Shown: piece after piece, positions 24,101 through 36,700 of the stretch
How the letters are laid out: each line of letters begins with the position of its first letter
How positions within the stretch are numbered: position 1 is the stretch's first letter
Assembly (NCBI GenBank): GCA_029721435.1
Contig: CM056580.1
Location: 70,023,367-70,087,366 of the forward strand
Length of the DNA: 64,000 nt
Direction: 5' to 3'
From: Gymnothorax reevesii
Lineage: Eukaryota; Chordata; Actinopteri; Anguilliformes; Muraenidae
The notes under the pieces: generated by a model
Database searches by the model: none
Seen by the model: the letters and a program-made list of their open reading frames with translations, nothing else
What the model was told of the DNA's origin: nothing
Position numbers and translations under genes: made by a program

Positions 24101-27100
24101 ATAGTGCAGGACAGGATCGCTGATGGAGAGAGGGTTCAGTGATAGTGCAGGACAGGAGGTGTGATGGAGAGAATGGTTAGTGATAGTGCAGGACAGGAGG
24201 TCTGATGGAGAGAGGGGCCAGTGATAGTGCAGGACTGGAGCTCTGATTGGGAGAGGGGCCAGTGATAGTGCAGGACTGGAGCTCTGATGGAGAGAGGGGC
24301 CAGTGATAGTGCAGGACTGGAGCTCTGATGGAGAGATGGGTCAGTGATAATGCAGGACGGGATCTCTGAAGGACTGACTGATCAGTGATAGTGCAGGACA
24401 GGAGATCTGATGGAGAGAAGGGTTTGTGATATTTTGGGACAGGAGGTCTGATGGAGGGATGAGTCAGTGATATGCAGGACAGGAGCTCTGATGGAGAGAG
24501 GGGTCAGTGATAGTGCAGGACTGGAACTCTGATGGAGAGATGGGTCAGTGATAGTGCAGGACTGGAGCTCTGATGGAGAGATGGGTCAGTGATAATGCAG
24601 GACGGGACCTCTGAAGGACTGACTGATCAGTGATAGTGCAGGACAGGAGATCTGATGGAGAGATGGGTTTGTGATATTTTGGGACAGGAGGTCTGATGGA
24701 GGGATGAGTCAGTGATATGCAGGACAGGAGCTCCGATGGAGAGAGGGGTCAGTGATAGTGCAGGATAATAGTCCATTTTGGGGCAAGAGGGGGCGTCAGC
24801 GACTGTGCAAGTGACTGCCACTCATCTGTTAAAGCTGTGCTAAGGCTTCTCTTTGTCACTGTTTGGTGTGGATTGAAGCCTTGCTTCCAATAGGAGTCAT
24901 GGGATCTTTTTAGATGTCTTCCCTTGCAAACTCCCTCCTTTCAGACGGGGCTAGGGGTCCTCTGAACAGAAAATGCACACTCCTCTGCTCTAAACGAATA
25001 GACTCGAGAGAGAGAGAGAGAGAGGTGTTGTCACCCTGTGACATGTTTTGCTTGGAACCTGTGACTGATGTTATTGTGTCAGAAAGAGTGTAAAAATGTG
25101 CATGCATATCTGGACACAGTTAGTATCTGACACCAATGTTCTGCATTAAAGCAGCTGTGGCTTCTTTGTGCTACTCTTCAAATCGCTGAGCCACCAAATG
25201 CATCTCAACCTTACGATCACTTATACCCCCTCCACTGTGTTGAAGATGCTCTTGGACTTGTCTGTGTTTGTTAGTATTTCTTATAGTCACAGTTGCACAG
25301 TCATGGCGAGGTGTTCATGGCTTGTATTTATCAAGGTTACATTATTGCAGAAAGATCTTTATAGCTATGCTATGAACCAATATTCCAGCTCCTTATTAAT
25401 TAATGTATTAAGGGGGACCTAATATGCTATTTTTCCAAGTTTACATTTTGGTCTTTGACTCCCCTAGAGTATTCCTGATCGCGCAAAGTGAACAAAAGGT
25501 ACTTATTTCGCTCGTACTGCCATCCTCAAAAACCCCATTTGTAGTCCAAAATAGCCTCTGCCTGAAACATCTAATTGAGGTGGCTCTTCCGCTATGGCCC
25601 CCACTGCCCGTGTGCCCACTTTCTTCTAACTGGCCAGCTCTGTGGAGGGCGGATATAGGCAGGACGATGCAGTGTCACAGTGAAACGTGAGACGCGTCTC
25701 CCATCTGAGCTAAGGAATCTTTTCCTCGCGGAAAATGTGCGCATTATGGATAGCATGCCAGAGCTAGACAGAGCTCCAGTTATGTCATGAAAATAATACA
25801 GGTTTTACAGACTGTAAGTTCCGTCTGCGTGAACCGTTGCTTATGTGGAGCTAGCGAATCGATCACTTTTACGGGAAAGTATTTAATATTCAATCGATGG
25901 CAATGCAGCATTTGTTATACTGAACACATTAGACTGTGCGCTTCCATATTGCTTTCACTGGTAGTATCAGAGAGCTTGCCCAGTCATTGGAGATGTGTCA
26001 GGCTTACCCCGGTCATGAATAAGTGAAGTGATCATTTCATAAACACCCAAAAACGCACCCCAAGCTCTGCAAAATCTACGTCTGGTCTAACTGCAGCCCA
26101 ATTCGGCAGACACATACAGCACCTCTCCAGTTTGCTTCAACTGTAGTGGCTACAATCAGGCAACGTTGTGATGAAACTGTCACATGGATGCTTACCGAAG
26201 TAACACAAGCATACCGATCATAATTGCTCCATATAAGTTAACCAGGAGCATTTTTAATTAGCAGAGCATGGAAATTAGCATGCAGTAGCTGATAAGCGGT
26301 CATGACTTTGAATGTAATCTGTCGCGCGAAAAATTTGTTTCGCATCCGGTGTGACAGCTGCTTGATGTGCCCATAACATGTATTCGCGTCTTTGCATTGA
26401 CTTTGAATGTAGGCTAATTTGTCCTGCAAAAAATTTGTTTCGTGTCTGATGTGAAAGCAGCTTTATGGATAGTACGTGACAGCTAGAGAGCTTGGTTATG
26501 TTATGAACATAATACAGGTTTTGCAGACCGTAAGATCTGTAAGCGCGGACAAGTTGCTTATGTGAAGCTAGCGAATTGATCACTTCTACAGGAAAGAATT
26601 ACCCATTTAATCTCCACCTTTTTCAGCTTTTTACTTGCCACAACAATTTCTAAAGGGGGATGAAATTATGTCAAGGTAGTGCAGAGAAATCATTTGTAAA
26701 CCGGTAGAGCTTCTGCATTTCACATTGCTTTCATGGTACACCAGAGAGCTTGCTCAGACATTTGTGAAGTATCCGGCTGATCCCAGTCATGGATAAGTGA
26801 AGCGATCTCTAACTGTAGTGGCTACAATCGGGTGACGTTATGATGAAACTGCCACATTGATGCTTACTGCAGTAACACAAGCATACCGATCAGAATTACT
26901 GCATATACGTTAACCAGGAGCATTTTTAATTAGCACGACATGCAAACTAACATGCAGTAGCCGGTAACTGAGCTGTCATAACCACAGAGACAAACCCTTG
27001 CAATACAGGTTTTACAGACAGCAAGTTCTTTTACTGTGAACAGTTGTACCTAGCATCCAAATTACAAGCAAGTATTAAATGTTAGCTTCAAATGAGGTTT

Positions 27101-29109
27101 ATGTTCACACACCTTCTGTAGAATTTCCCCTGATATCACTCTTGCATAATTAGGACACAGACATTAGCAACTGTAACTTGGCTACGTTAGCTGCTGTGCT
27201 ACTGCCACAATCAACTGGCTATCACGTCAGGTTGGCTTATGCAGTAAAAGCAACTTACAGCTTCTGTGTCTGTGAGTCACGGACAGTCGCAACAGATACA
27301 GGCTTTTTCTTTAGATATTTTACAAAGCCTGCATTTGAGGCCAGTTGTTAGTGCTAACTATCGCTAGCGGTCCTGCTAGCCACCTGTAAGACGTTAGCTT
27401 CACTTACATTATTTGCTATTATATGGTTACTTACAGCTTGCGGCTTCGAGTGCTTGATCGATGCAACTGCTTCAGGATTGAAAAGCAGACGAAACGCTTA
27501 TCCTCTGTCAAATTATCCTTTATTGACAAAGCTGTCTTTGGTGAAATGCGGAGCACAAACAGCTAACGTTCCCTTTGGCCGTGGCTGATTGCTGCCAGCA
27601 AACAAAAAAAGCTACCCACTGATTTCTGGTGGCATCATCTTTTGGAAGAGAAATATTTGTTATTTTCGCATCCAAAAGTAAACCGACTAGTAGATTTGGG
27701 AGAGATACTGACAAAATTGCCAATGATCTGCGGTTCTTCTTTTGTATTTCCAAAAGTGTAGACACTACTAAGGTGTAGTATGATCTGCCGTTGTTTGTGC
27801 CTGCTAGAATAGTTTCCAGTGTGGGCAGGTCCAGCGCAGTGGCTGGCTCTGGCTTGGTCTGGACTAATTGGATGGCACAACCTGACATCAGGTTTTACCC
27901 AGATCTCGCGAAGATCTCAGGAGGAGCTGTTCAGAGAGGAAATCACGCTCACAAAATCACGTTCTTGGATTACGGCAAAATCCCTGTATCTTATCTTTAG
28001 AAACATTTCAGAGCTTGAGCATGGACAACCAATATTATAACATTACTAATACCTATTAAAAGAAGGATCAACATGTTAGGTCCCCTTTAAAGACTGAGCA
28101 GTGCAAATGTGGGCATCTTCCAAAGCTCAGGCTCTTTTACTAAATTAAGTTTGATCTTTAAGCACATAAAATGGCAATGAGCTGCACTCGTTCGGTGTCA
28201 ATGCAGATTGATTATGAAACTTCACATGTTTGTTCAAATCATCAAAATCATCAAGGTCAGCTGCAAAAAAGGCACACTTAAAAACAGCCAGGCCAACTTC
28301 GAGAGCCCCTGGCATGAGGCGCTATAAATACTCTCAGCCATATGTGAACAAGGGAGGAAGTCCCATGAAAAAGATGGAGGTTGGGAGGGGGGCTCGCGAA
28401 GACGTATAAGCGCATTCCCCAAAATGAAACAAAGATCCAGTTCACTTGAGAGGTTGAAAATTAGCATAGTTTCCAGTCAAGGTAAGCAAATGTCTTTGCC
28501 AAGGGGCAGTGTTTACTTTAGCGGGTGCTACCTCTCATGTGGGTCCAGGAGTGGCTGTGGGCAGAGGCGACAGCGGTGGCGGGGAGTTTGGTCACTGAGG
28601 CCCTGCGCGGCAGCCAAGGGCCTGCAGAAGGTCTCGCGGCCGGAATGGGACGGCTCTCCGATTTCACCGGCCCCCTGACAAAAAAATAAACCTCGTCCCT
28701 GGAACAGCTGAATGTGCAGGACATGAGACCGTCATTCCTGCACCGGCAGAAACAAGCGGCTGTTTGTTTATGTTTCCGTGAGAGCAACCAAACGGTCCGG
28801 CTGAGTTTCTACATCGCAGCGGTGGCAGTCAGAGCGAACTGATTTACGTGTGTGTGTGTGCAGTGTGTATGTGTGCGCGTTGGCGTATGTGTGATTAGCG
28901 CCTGGGGGCCAGTGAGGAAGGGGTTAAGCATGGGACTGTGTGGAAGCGGGTGAGGGGGGTGGGGGCTGATAGACTCCAGATGTGTTTCTGAGATAAACCC
29001 AAGGAAAGCCAAGTGTTTGGATTGCAAGCTTAACTCAATCGTGGCATGGGGTCCGTGAAATGACAAAAACGTTCACTCTCTGTCCACTCACACACACATA
29101 TACAATATT

Positions 29110-29144
<35 letters not shown>

Positions 29145-32100
29145 AGAAATGTAAACGCACGCACACCCCCACACACATAAGTACACATATCCACACACTG
29201 TGACGCACCAGCATCAATTTCTTTCTCGTATAGTTTTATCATTTCCTCATCTGTGTGTTTGGCTTCAGCTCCATTCCTTCACCCCTGCTGCTCCCCTCCT
29301 CTCTCGACTGTCTTCCCTGCCACCTATCGTGCACTCTCATTTTCCTCTTCTCTGTCCCTACTTCCTCCTCCCCTCTTCTCCGTCAGTCAGCATATCCCAG
29401 CAGCCACACCCACTCGCTCACCCCTCTCTCCCTCTGTCTGTCTGGGTGCCTCAGTCACTGGACACATATTCTTACATTGCCTGTAATATTAGTCTCATTC
29501 ATTGATCATATTTATGAGCAGTTCTGTCTGCCAGAGTATTCCCTGCAGTATTCTCTGTGCGCCATATTTCTGTCTACTGCCATCATGAAGTCAGACCTTA
29601 ACACTGAGGTCTGTCTCAGTTCAACTTTTGTCTGCTTTTATAAAAGGATTTTTCAAATTTATTCGTGAATGGTATGCTTACGTTGAATACTGCCATTAAG
29701 ACGCAGCTCATTTTTATCGCTGGCTGGACTTTTTCACTTATCGTAGTGTTGCGTGACTCAAAGCATAACCCAGGGTTTTTCTTGACTGCATCCTTATGAA
29801 AGATGGTGAGCTCATAGTCACCTCCCAGGAAGCCCTCTTGGGTGGAGATTAATGCCCAGTTGTTTGCGTGGATAAGGTCAGGAAATGGCAAATGTGGCCA
29901 GCCTGCAGGCTCAACGCAGATTGGCTGAATGCCACTTTGCCTGACTCCTCCATGGACATACAATGCGTGACAGTCACCTGTCTTAAGAAGGTCTACAGAG
30001 CTCCCATTCTGGGAGTACTTGCTCCTCAATGATGATGTGCGCTAACTGAAAAATTGCTTTAGGAGCACAGCCCCAGTGCCCACCGCTAATATTGACACCC
30101 TTGGTAAATATTATCTAAAAAGGCTATCATTCCAAATTCTCAATATTTTAAAGAAAATCAACCCATAAGTTTAAAGAAAATGATTGAAGGCAAAAAATAT
30201 TTTTTTAAAATCCAAAAACAATGCGACAATTATTGGCACCCCTAGAAAACCTTGTAAGAAATATTTAATTGATGTATATTCCCATTAATTTTTTGATTTT
30301 TCAAGTTCACCTTTACGGTTGTGAGAAACTGATATGGTTACCCATGACCTCCTGTTTCTCTGTGGTATAAATGTGAGGAAATACATGCCCAGTTTACCCC
30401 AGTTATTCATCACCATGGTTTAGGCGAAAGAGAAACGCTATGATGTGTGACAGGAAATTGTTTAGTTTTACAAATGCAGAAACGTCTGTAGAAAAATAGC
30501 TACATAGTTGGGAATACCGTTATGACTGTCAGTGCAGTAAATAAGACTTGTAAGACGTATTGCGATGTTAAATATTTACCTGGAAGAGGAAGTGTGTCTG
30601 TTTTGAATGCATGCTGCCTCACACTGTCCACACAACCACACAAGATGGTTCGAGTGGCAAAGGAAACGAGCAGAAGGGCTAATATTAATTATGTGTCAAA
30701 CACCATCTATACACATCAACAACATTTTCTGTGGGGTTGCTGGGAAAAATCCTCAGTTTTCATGAAAAAGAACCAAATTTGTTCGCCAACACGTTTGCCA
30801 GGTAATTCTGGCACATTCAGTGTTACTGGATTCTGTAATCAGATGAGAGCAGAATAGAGCTTTCTGGCAATAAACACCAGAGGTGCACTACCGCTCAAAA
30901 GTTTGGGATCACTTGCATTTCTTTGTTTTCTAAAGAAAAATACATTTTCATGCATTTCACATACATTTTTTTCCATTTCACAAACATTTTATCCATTTCA
31001 CAAACGATTCAAAGTAATCAGATGATTTTCAAAGAATGATCTACATTTTTGCATAGAGGCCTATTAACTCTCAGTCCTCTGCATCAATCTCCTGGTATGA
31101 TTGCTAATCCATGTTAAGCATTTTATAAGGCTAATTGATTATTAGAAAACCCTTCTGCAAATGTGTTGCATAGCTAAAAACCGTTGAACTAATAAGGGAG
31201 CGCAAAAGGGAGCATGGCATTCTTGAGGTTGGTTTAGTACCTAAAGCAGTTGTTTGTTTGCTTACAGGCTCAAAATGGCCAGAAAGAAAGAACTTTCGAG
31301 AGAGACCCATCAGTCTATTGTTCTGCTTAGAAAAGAAGGCTATTCAATGCGAGAAATTGAAAACTTAAAATCTCTTACCGTGTTGTCAACTACTCTCTTC
31401 AGAGAGCTGCACAAACTGGCACTAACAAGGACAGAAAAAAGGAGTGGGAGGCCCCGATGCATAACAAGACAAATATCTGAGAGGTAGTTTAAGACAAAGA
31501 TGCCTCACAGGTTGTCAACTAGCAGCTGCTCTGAATAGTTCCCTTCAAACACTAGTTTCAGTATCAATAGTGAAGGTGTTTTTTTTTTTTTTTGATGAAG
31601 GCATAGTTTGAAGTACATATTCATCATTTTCCATTAAAATCATTATTTCCAACTCAGACAATGTCAGCATGTTCTGTTCATTTGCTATATTTCCTATTCA
31701 GACTAATTTCAGGTGTGTATCCATGGAAAACAAGAAAATTTCCAAGTGATCCAAACTTTTGAGCGGAAGTGTAAGTTTGACATAAATACAAAGGTAGTAA
31801 TGCTGTCAATAACCTCAACCCAACTGTGAAGTATGGTGATGCACCTTTCATGGTCTGTTTTTCTTTCAAAGACCTGAGGCAACTTGTTAGGATTCATGAT
31901 ATCAAGGATTTTATCACAAGTTGATATTAAATGGAAACCTGACTGCCTCCACCAGAAAGCTGAAACTGGATCTCTCAGCCAAACAATAAATCAAACCCAG
32001 CATTAAAATCAACACGAAAATGGTTCACCACTGAATCAAGGTTTTGCTATGGCCTTCCCAGACTTCTATCCTAAATCCAGTGGAAAACCTGTGAGATGGG

Positions 32101-33675
32101 CTGAAGAGGAGAGTCAATAAACTTGGACCAGGGAATTTTAAGGGTCTTCACAGATATTATAAGGACTAATGACCCAGATCCCTTGCCATGTCCTCTCCAA
32201 CCTCACTATGCTTTATAGAAGATGGCTCAGGGCTTTATTTTGGCAAAAAGGGGCCGCACAAAGTATTAACTGAAGGGGATTCAATACATGTGGCACACAT
32301 TTTTGAGAAAAATATTTGTTTCGTGATGATAATTTTTTCAATTAAAGACTTACTTTTTGTTTACATTTTGAAATAAATACCTAGTTGATTCGTAATAAAG
32401 ACATTACTTCATAAGAACTTTTGTTCGTATTTACCAAGGGTGTCAATATTTGTGGAGGGCATTGCACATACTGGGATACATCTGTTTACTCCAAGATGTT
32501 TTGACTTGGGACTTGGGAAAATGATATTATTTTATTCACAGTGAAATGGGACTTTACGGTGGGATGTACCTATCACAATAGATGTATTTTTATAGATTTG
32601 AAGTGTAATAGCCTTTTTGCTCTTTCAAAAGTATAAAAGTGTAAATGGTGTCCTGCATGTATTACCATTATTGTTTGCAACAGTAGCTGCTAATCCTGTC
32701 ATATGTTTATGTGCTCTCCAGGCTTCATGTTTAAGCCATTCAGTGTTACTTCCCTGTGTTTCCCATTAATAGTTCAGCTTTCATTATGGTAAGTCTGCTG
32801 ATTGCAATCAAGAGTGCGGCCAGAGCAGATTCAGTTTGCTATTGCTGCCGTTGCTGTTGTTTTTCCAGTCCTACGTTTCCTTCCATTCCTGAACTCCGGG
32901 TTGGACCCGGGGTGAGAGCTGAGGCTCCATTCAGGAACAGCCCCCAGCCCCACAGTTTCTCTTGGCATGGGACCACCTGCAGACTGGAATCAGATTGTGG
33001 AAGTACACAATTAGGGTTAACTGAGGAAATGCTATGCATTGTGTAGAGCTGTGTTCTGCAACATCAGTGCACCGTGTCTCCGCGAGAGCGCTGGTAATGC
33101 CGCGGCCCACAATGCTGTGGGGCTTACACGTTGTGTCCTTTATGCAGGATGGGCCCCCAACTCCATCCTGGGATTCTCGCGGTGAGCTCTGGTTCCCTCC
33201 AACAGACCCTTCTTAGTTGTTATGTTACTGTGGCATTGAGAGCTGAGGGATGCAGCTTACAGTTTTTAGATTGGACAAGTCTTTCAATGTTCTCAAAGCC
33301 TGGTCCTCTCTGCAGTTGTGCAGAAATCCAGGAAACAGGTTTCTCGAGGATGTTTCCACGGCCGCCTTTTAGCCATTTATCTCTAACGGCGGGGCATTGT
33401 TGATGTGCGGAAACTGGCTATCGGTCGAGCGGCACTTAAGCCTAAGGGTAGGAGGGACTGCACTAGCAAGTGGTTTTCAAAGGTACAAGAGTAGAATCCT
33501 GATACAGATTATGGAGTTAATCTGAGAGTCCAGAGAAAATAAAATTTAAAAAAATAATCTGTGGTAGGGGCAGGAAAGCAGGAAATGAGAAGAAAAACAA
33601 GCAGCAGCCAGATTCTGGTTTCCTGTTCAGAGGGAAGGCTGGAGCAGCATTGGGGGGATGTACTACAGAGACCCC

Positions 33676-33712
<37 letters not shown>

Positions 33713-36700
33713 GTGCCTGTGTGTGTGTGCATGGGGCTGATTCTGCTCATTGCTGACCGACCCCCTCAACCCCAGCAAACTTCTTCCCGGGAAAAGCAGC
33801 TGGGGGAAAAAGGAGAGAGGAAACTGTAAAAATAAACGAGAGAAGGCCTCCGCGTTAGAACCGCCAACGAGACAGGAAGCGGCACACAACACACAAAATC
33901 AGGCCCCTGTGGGACCAAGGTGCCAGCTAACCATTCACAGCCCCCCCATGGAACACACAAACATGCGCACAGACGCAAACACAAACACACCCACACATGC
34001 ATACACTCATGTAAATGGAAGCATGGTTAGTCAACAGTTTGGGAATAGAGGTGGGGGGGGGTTGATTTGGAGAACAACGGGAGGGAGAAAGAAAAGGAAG
34101 AGTGGAATGCCCTTTTTCTCTGTTTTTAAAAGCCCCTTTTAATGGAGTGAAACAGGAAATTCTTGATTCCAGTCTGGCGATAATGAGTGCCCATACTCCA
34201 GCTTCAGGAATTCTTTCGCGGCTCCCTGGGGCCACGGCCTGAACAATGTCACCAGAGCACTCCATCCCTGCACTGTGGACTGATAATGGAGCACTCCACA
34301 CTGGGGCTCTTTGCAGCCTTCATCTTAATTATGACCCTCCTGCCTCCTTCGGGTCGCTTGTCCCTCTGTTATTTCCCCTCCTATATGCTGACTGACTCCT
34401 CGCGGGCCACAGACCTGCTCCGTCGCTCATGGTGAAGGTGTGGACCGTTGACTAGGGACCGCAGTGGCCAGCATATTCGAGAGTGATGTTAAAGCAGGCT
34501 TTATGTGGGATAGCCTGTAGCTCGTGGGTGGACTCTTGGATTCAGCACCCAAAACTTGGAGGTTTCTCCAGAAGCCAGCCTTTAAATCAGGCGAGTGTTT
34601 GGCACAGCTGCATTTCTGGGGAATATGATTACTTGGCGGCAGTTAGTGGCCAATGGCTCTATGCCCAAAGAAAGGGAGCACCCCTGTCCAGTGAGGCGTG
34701 GGGCTCTGGTGTTACGCAGTGTGTGACACATAGTTCACGAGCTCATGATGAGCAGAGGTGTTAAACACACTGAGTGAGTGTTAGAATATGCTCGCATTGC
34801 ACTCTAGTTGTGTGACTAATTTACACATCTTTGCATCTAATGGTGGAAGCATGATGTTCTCTCTTCTGAGTCTATTGTTTGAAAGTCCAGTTCAGTGATC
34901 CAGCAGTATAATCTGATTGCATTACACACAATTTAAAAAATTGTCTGGATTCACTGTCCTCCCCGGGGAAGGAGACTAGCCTGCAAACCAGTTGTGAAAG
35001 TTGTTCTGAACCACAAGCCGTGCTGTATTGTCTCGCTATTTTTAGAGTTGCATGGGTGTGTGAGTTATCCTTTTGCCACCTGTGCTGGAGGACTTCCAGA
35101 AGCTGCCTGAGGAGCCGGTTTGACTTCCTCATGCACTCGAACAGTGAAAGCAGAATAAGAGGAGAGGATGGATGTCGTCTGGATGGTCAAGTGCTGCTCA
35201 CACAAACATATGTCGTGAGACGTGGTCTCAAGACTGAAAATGTATCCCTCCTCAAGTTAAATCTTGCATACCTTTAATTGTAGCACATGTTTTTGAAATC
35301 TATGAATATCATACTGGTCTTGAGTTTTTTTTCTTTTAGAATCAATAACTCATATAGGAGTTTGAGAGAACAACGAAAAACTGATTTAGAGAAGACAGTT
35401 TTTATGGGATGGTATTTGATGCAGTAGGTAAGGGTGAAATGCTTTAGTGATAGATTGGATTCCAGTGGCTGTGCCCGGGCCTCCTTTCTAGAAGTTATCA
35501 ATGTCTCATCATTACTATCTACTGGTGATAAGTATATGTGAAGCATTAGGCCCAGAATCACCTCTTTGCTCAGGCTATGCCTGGGTTGTTGACTCTGGTG
35601 TTTTCGTCCACATTTCCCAGGTCATTGATGACAGACTGTATCTGAGTGCTCGACTGTAGATATTCGTGGGTGAAAAAAAACACACACTGGCCTGGCTCTG
35701 AGGAATGTTCCTTTCAGAAAATGAATGTGTGTAAATGAGGGAAGAACTGGTCAATCTCTTTGAATTCTGTATTACTTGTGGCTGGTTTTTGATGTGTGTA
35801 GTTCTCAAGCATTTCTACACAAATGGACATAGAAATAATTTTACGACAGCGGTTCTCAGACTTCTGGGCCTCTTTTTGTATGCCATTCCAACCACAAAAG
35901 CAATTCTAGAATTTGCAAATGATTAATTTTTGTTCATTAGGTGAATTTAAGTGACAGTCATTTATCATATTAAGCCACACTATGCTATGAAGAGCAACAC
36001 TTCTATATCCATATTGTGAGATAATAGAAACTACTGCATAAAAGATGGAAAAAATGTTAACAATCAAAATAAACAATCAAGATCCTAATTGGTGAAACCG
36101 TTGATGTTCAAAACATATTGAAATATACTCTTCCAAAAAAGAATCTATACAAATATTGAATTATTGATTATACTTTCTTTTCAATATGTTTTCCACATTT
36201 GTCAAAATATTTCATGTATAATAAATTGATGCTAAAAACAATGTATAGTTTCTTTTTTGGAAGAGTATAATTTGAAGTGTTCTGATTTTCTCTGTGTCTG
36301 GCCTGGTGACGGGCCCTTGTCAATACATTTATGGGTATGTTTGAAAATGAAGCATTTCCTATGCATTTCACCCTTTTGTTCACATGCAACATGAATTTTT
36401 GCACACTGAAAACAGACCTTTTTGAAAATACCTTCCAGGATGAAGCTTTCTCTAAACTCAATTTTCACTGTTTATATGTTATTGTTTGTGAAATTAGAGT
36501 GTGTGAGCCTTATAGCAATTTTTTAAGGGTTGTAATTGGCCTACATCGTCTTACAGTAAATTATGTCACGACTGCCTGTTGATTTGGCATGCCTTAGATA
36601 ACTCTTCCATTTTGTTTTTGCATTTTTGTGCGGGTGAAGATTTTTTGGGGAAACAAAGGGAAACCCCCATTTTTAAAAATGCACCAGGCGTAATTTCATC

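Larger units (their letters stand above)
30074..32464 (+). mobile_element. Fossil Tc1/mariner element with nested insertion
   Basis: Inverted ends CTAATATTGACACCCTTGG (left) and the complementary AATATTGACACCCTTGG (right) bound about 1.5 kb of old sequence plus an 886-bp insertion. The 3' part still reads like a degraded plus-strand Tc1 transposase (NPTVKYGD near 31820; [13 protein letters not shown] near 32075), with stops and frameshifts. Flanking TA is no longer clear. Confidence 0.7.

Noticed and set aside
19575..24772. Regular 41-bp repeats resembling a CRISPR array
   Set aside because: There are no unique spacers; the whole unit repeats, so it is a minisatellite in a vertebrate genome.
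29255..29668. 137-codon plus-strand frame
   Set aside because: Ser/Leu/Pro-rich pyrimidine tract with no family resemblance or exon signals.
33509..34301. Overlapping frames of 78-137 codons on both strands
   Set aside because: Low-complexity GT/CA and purine-rich sequence, with no conserved domain.
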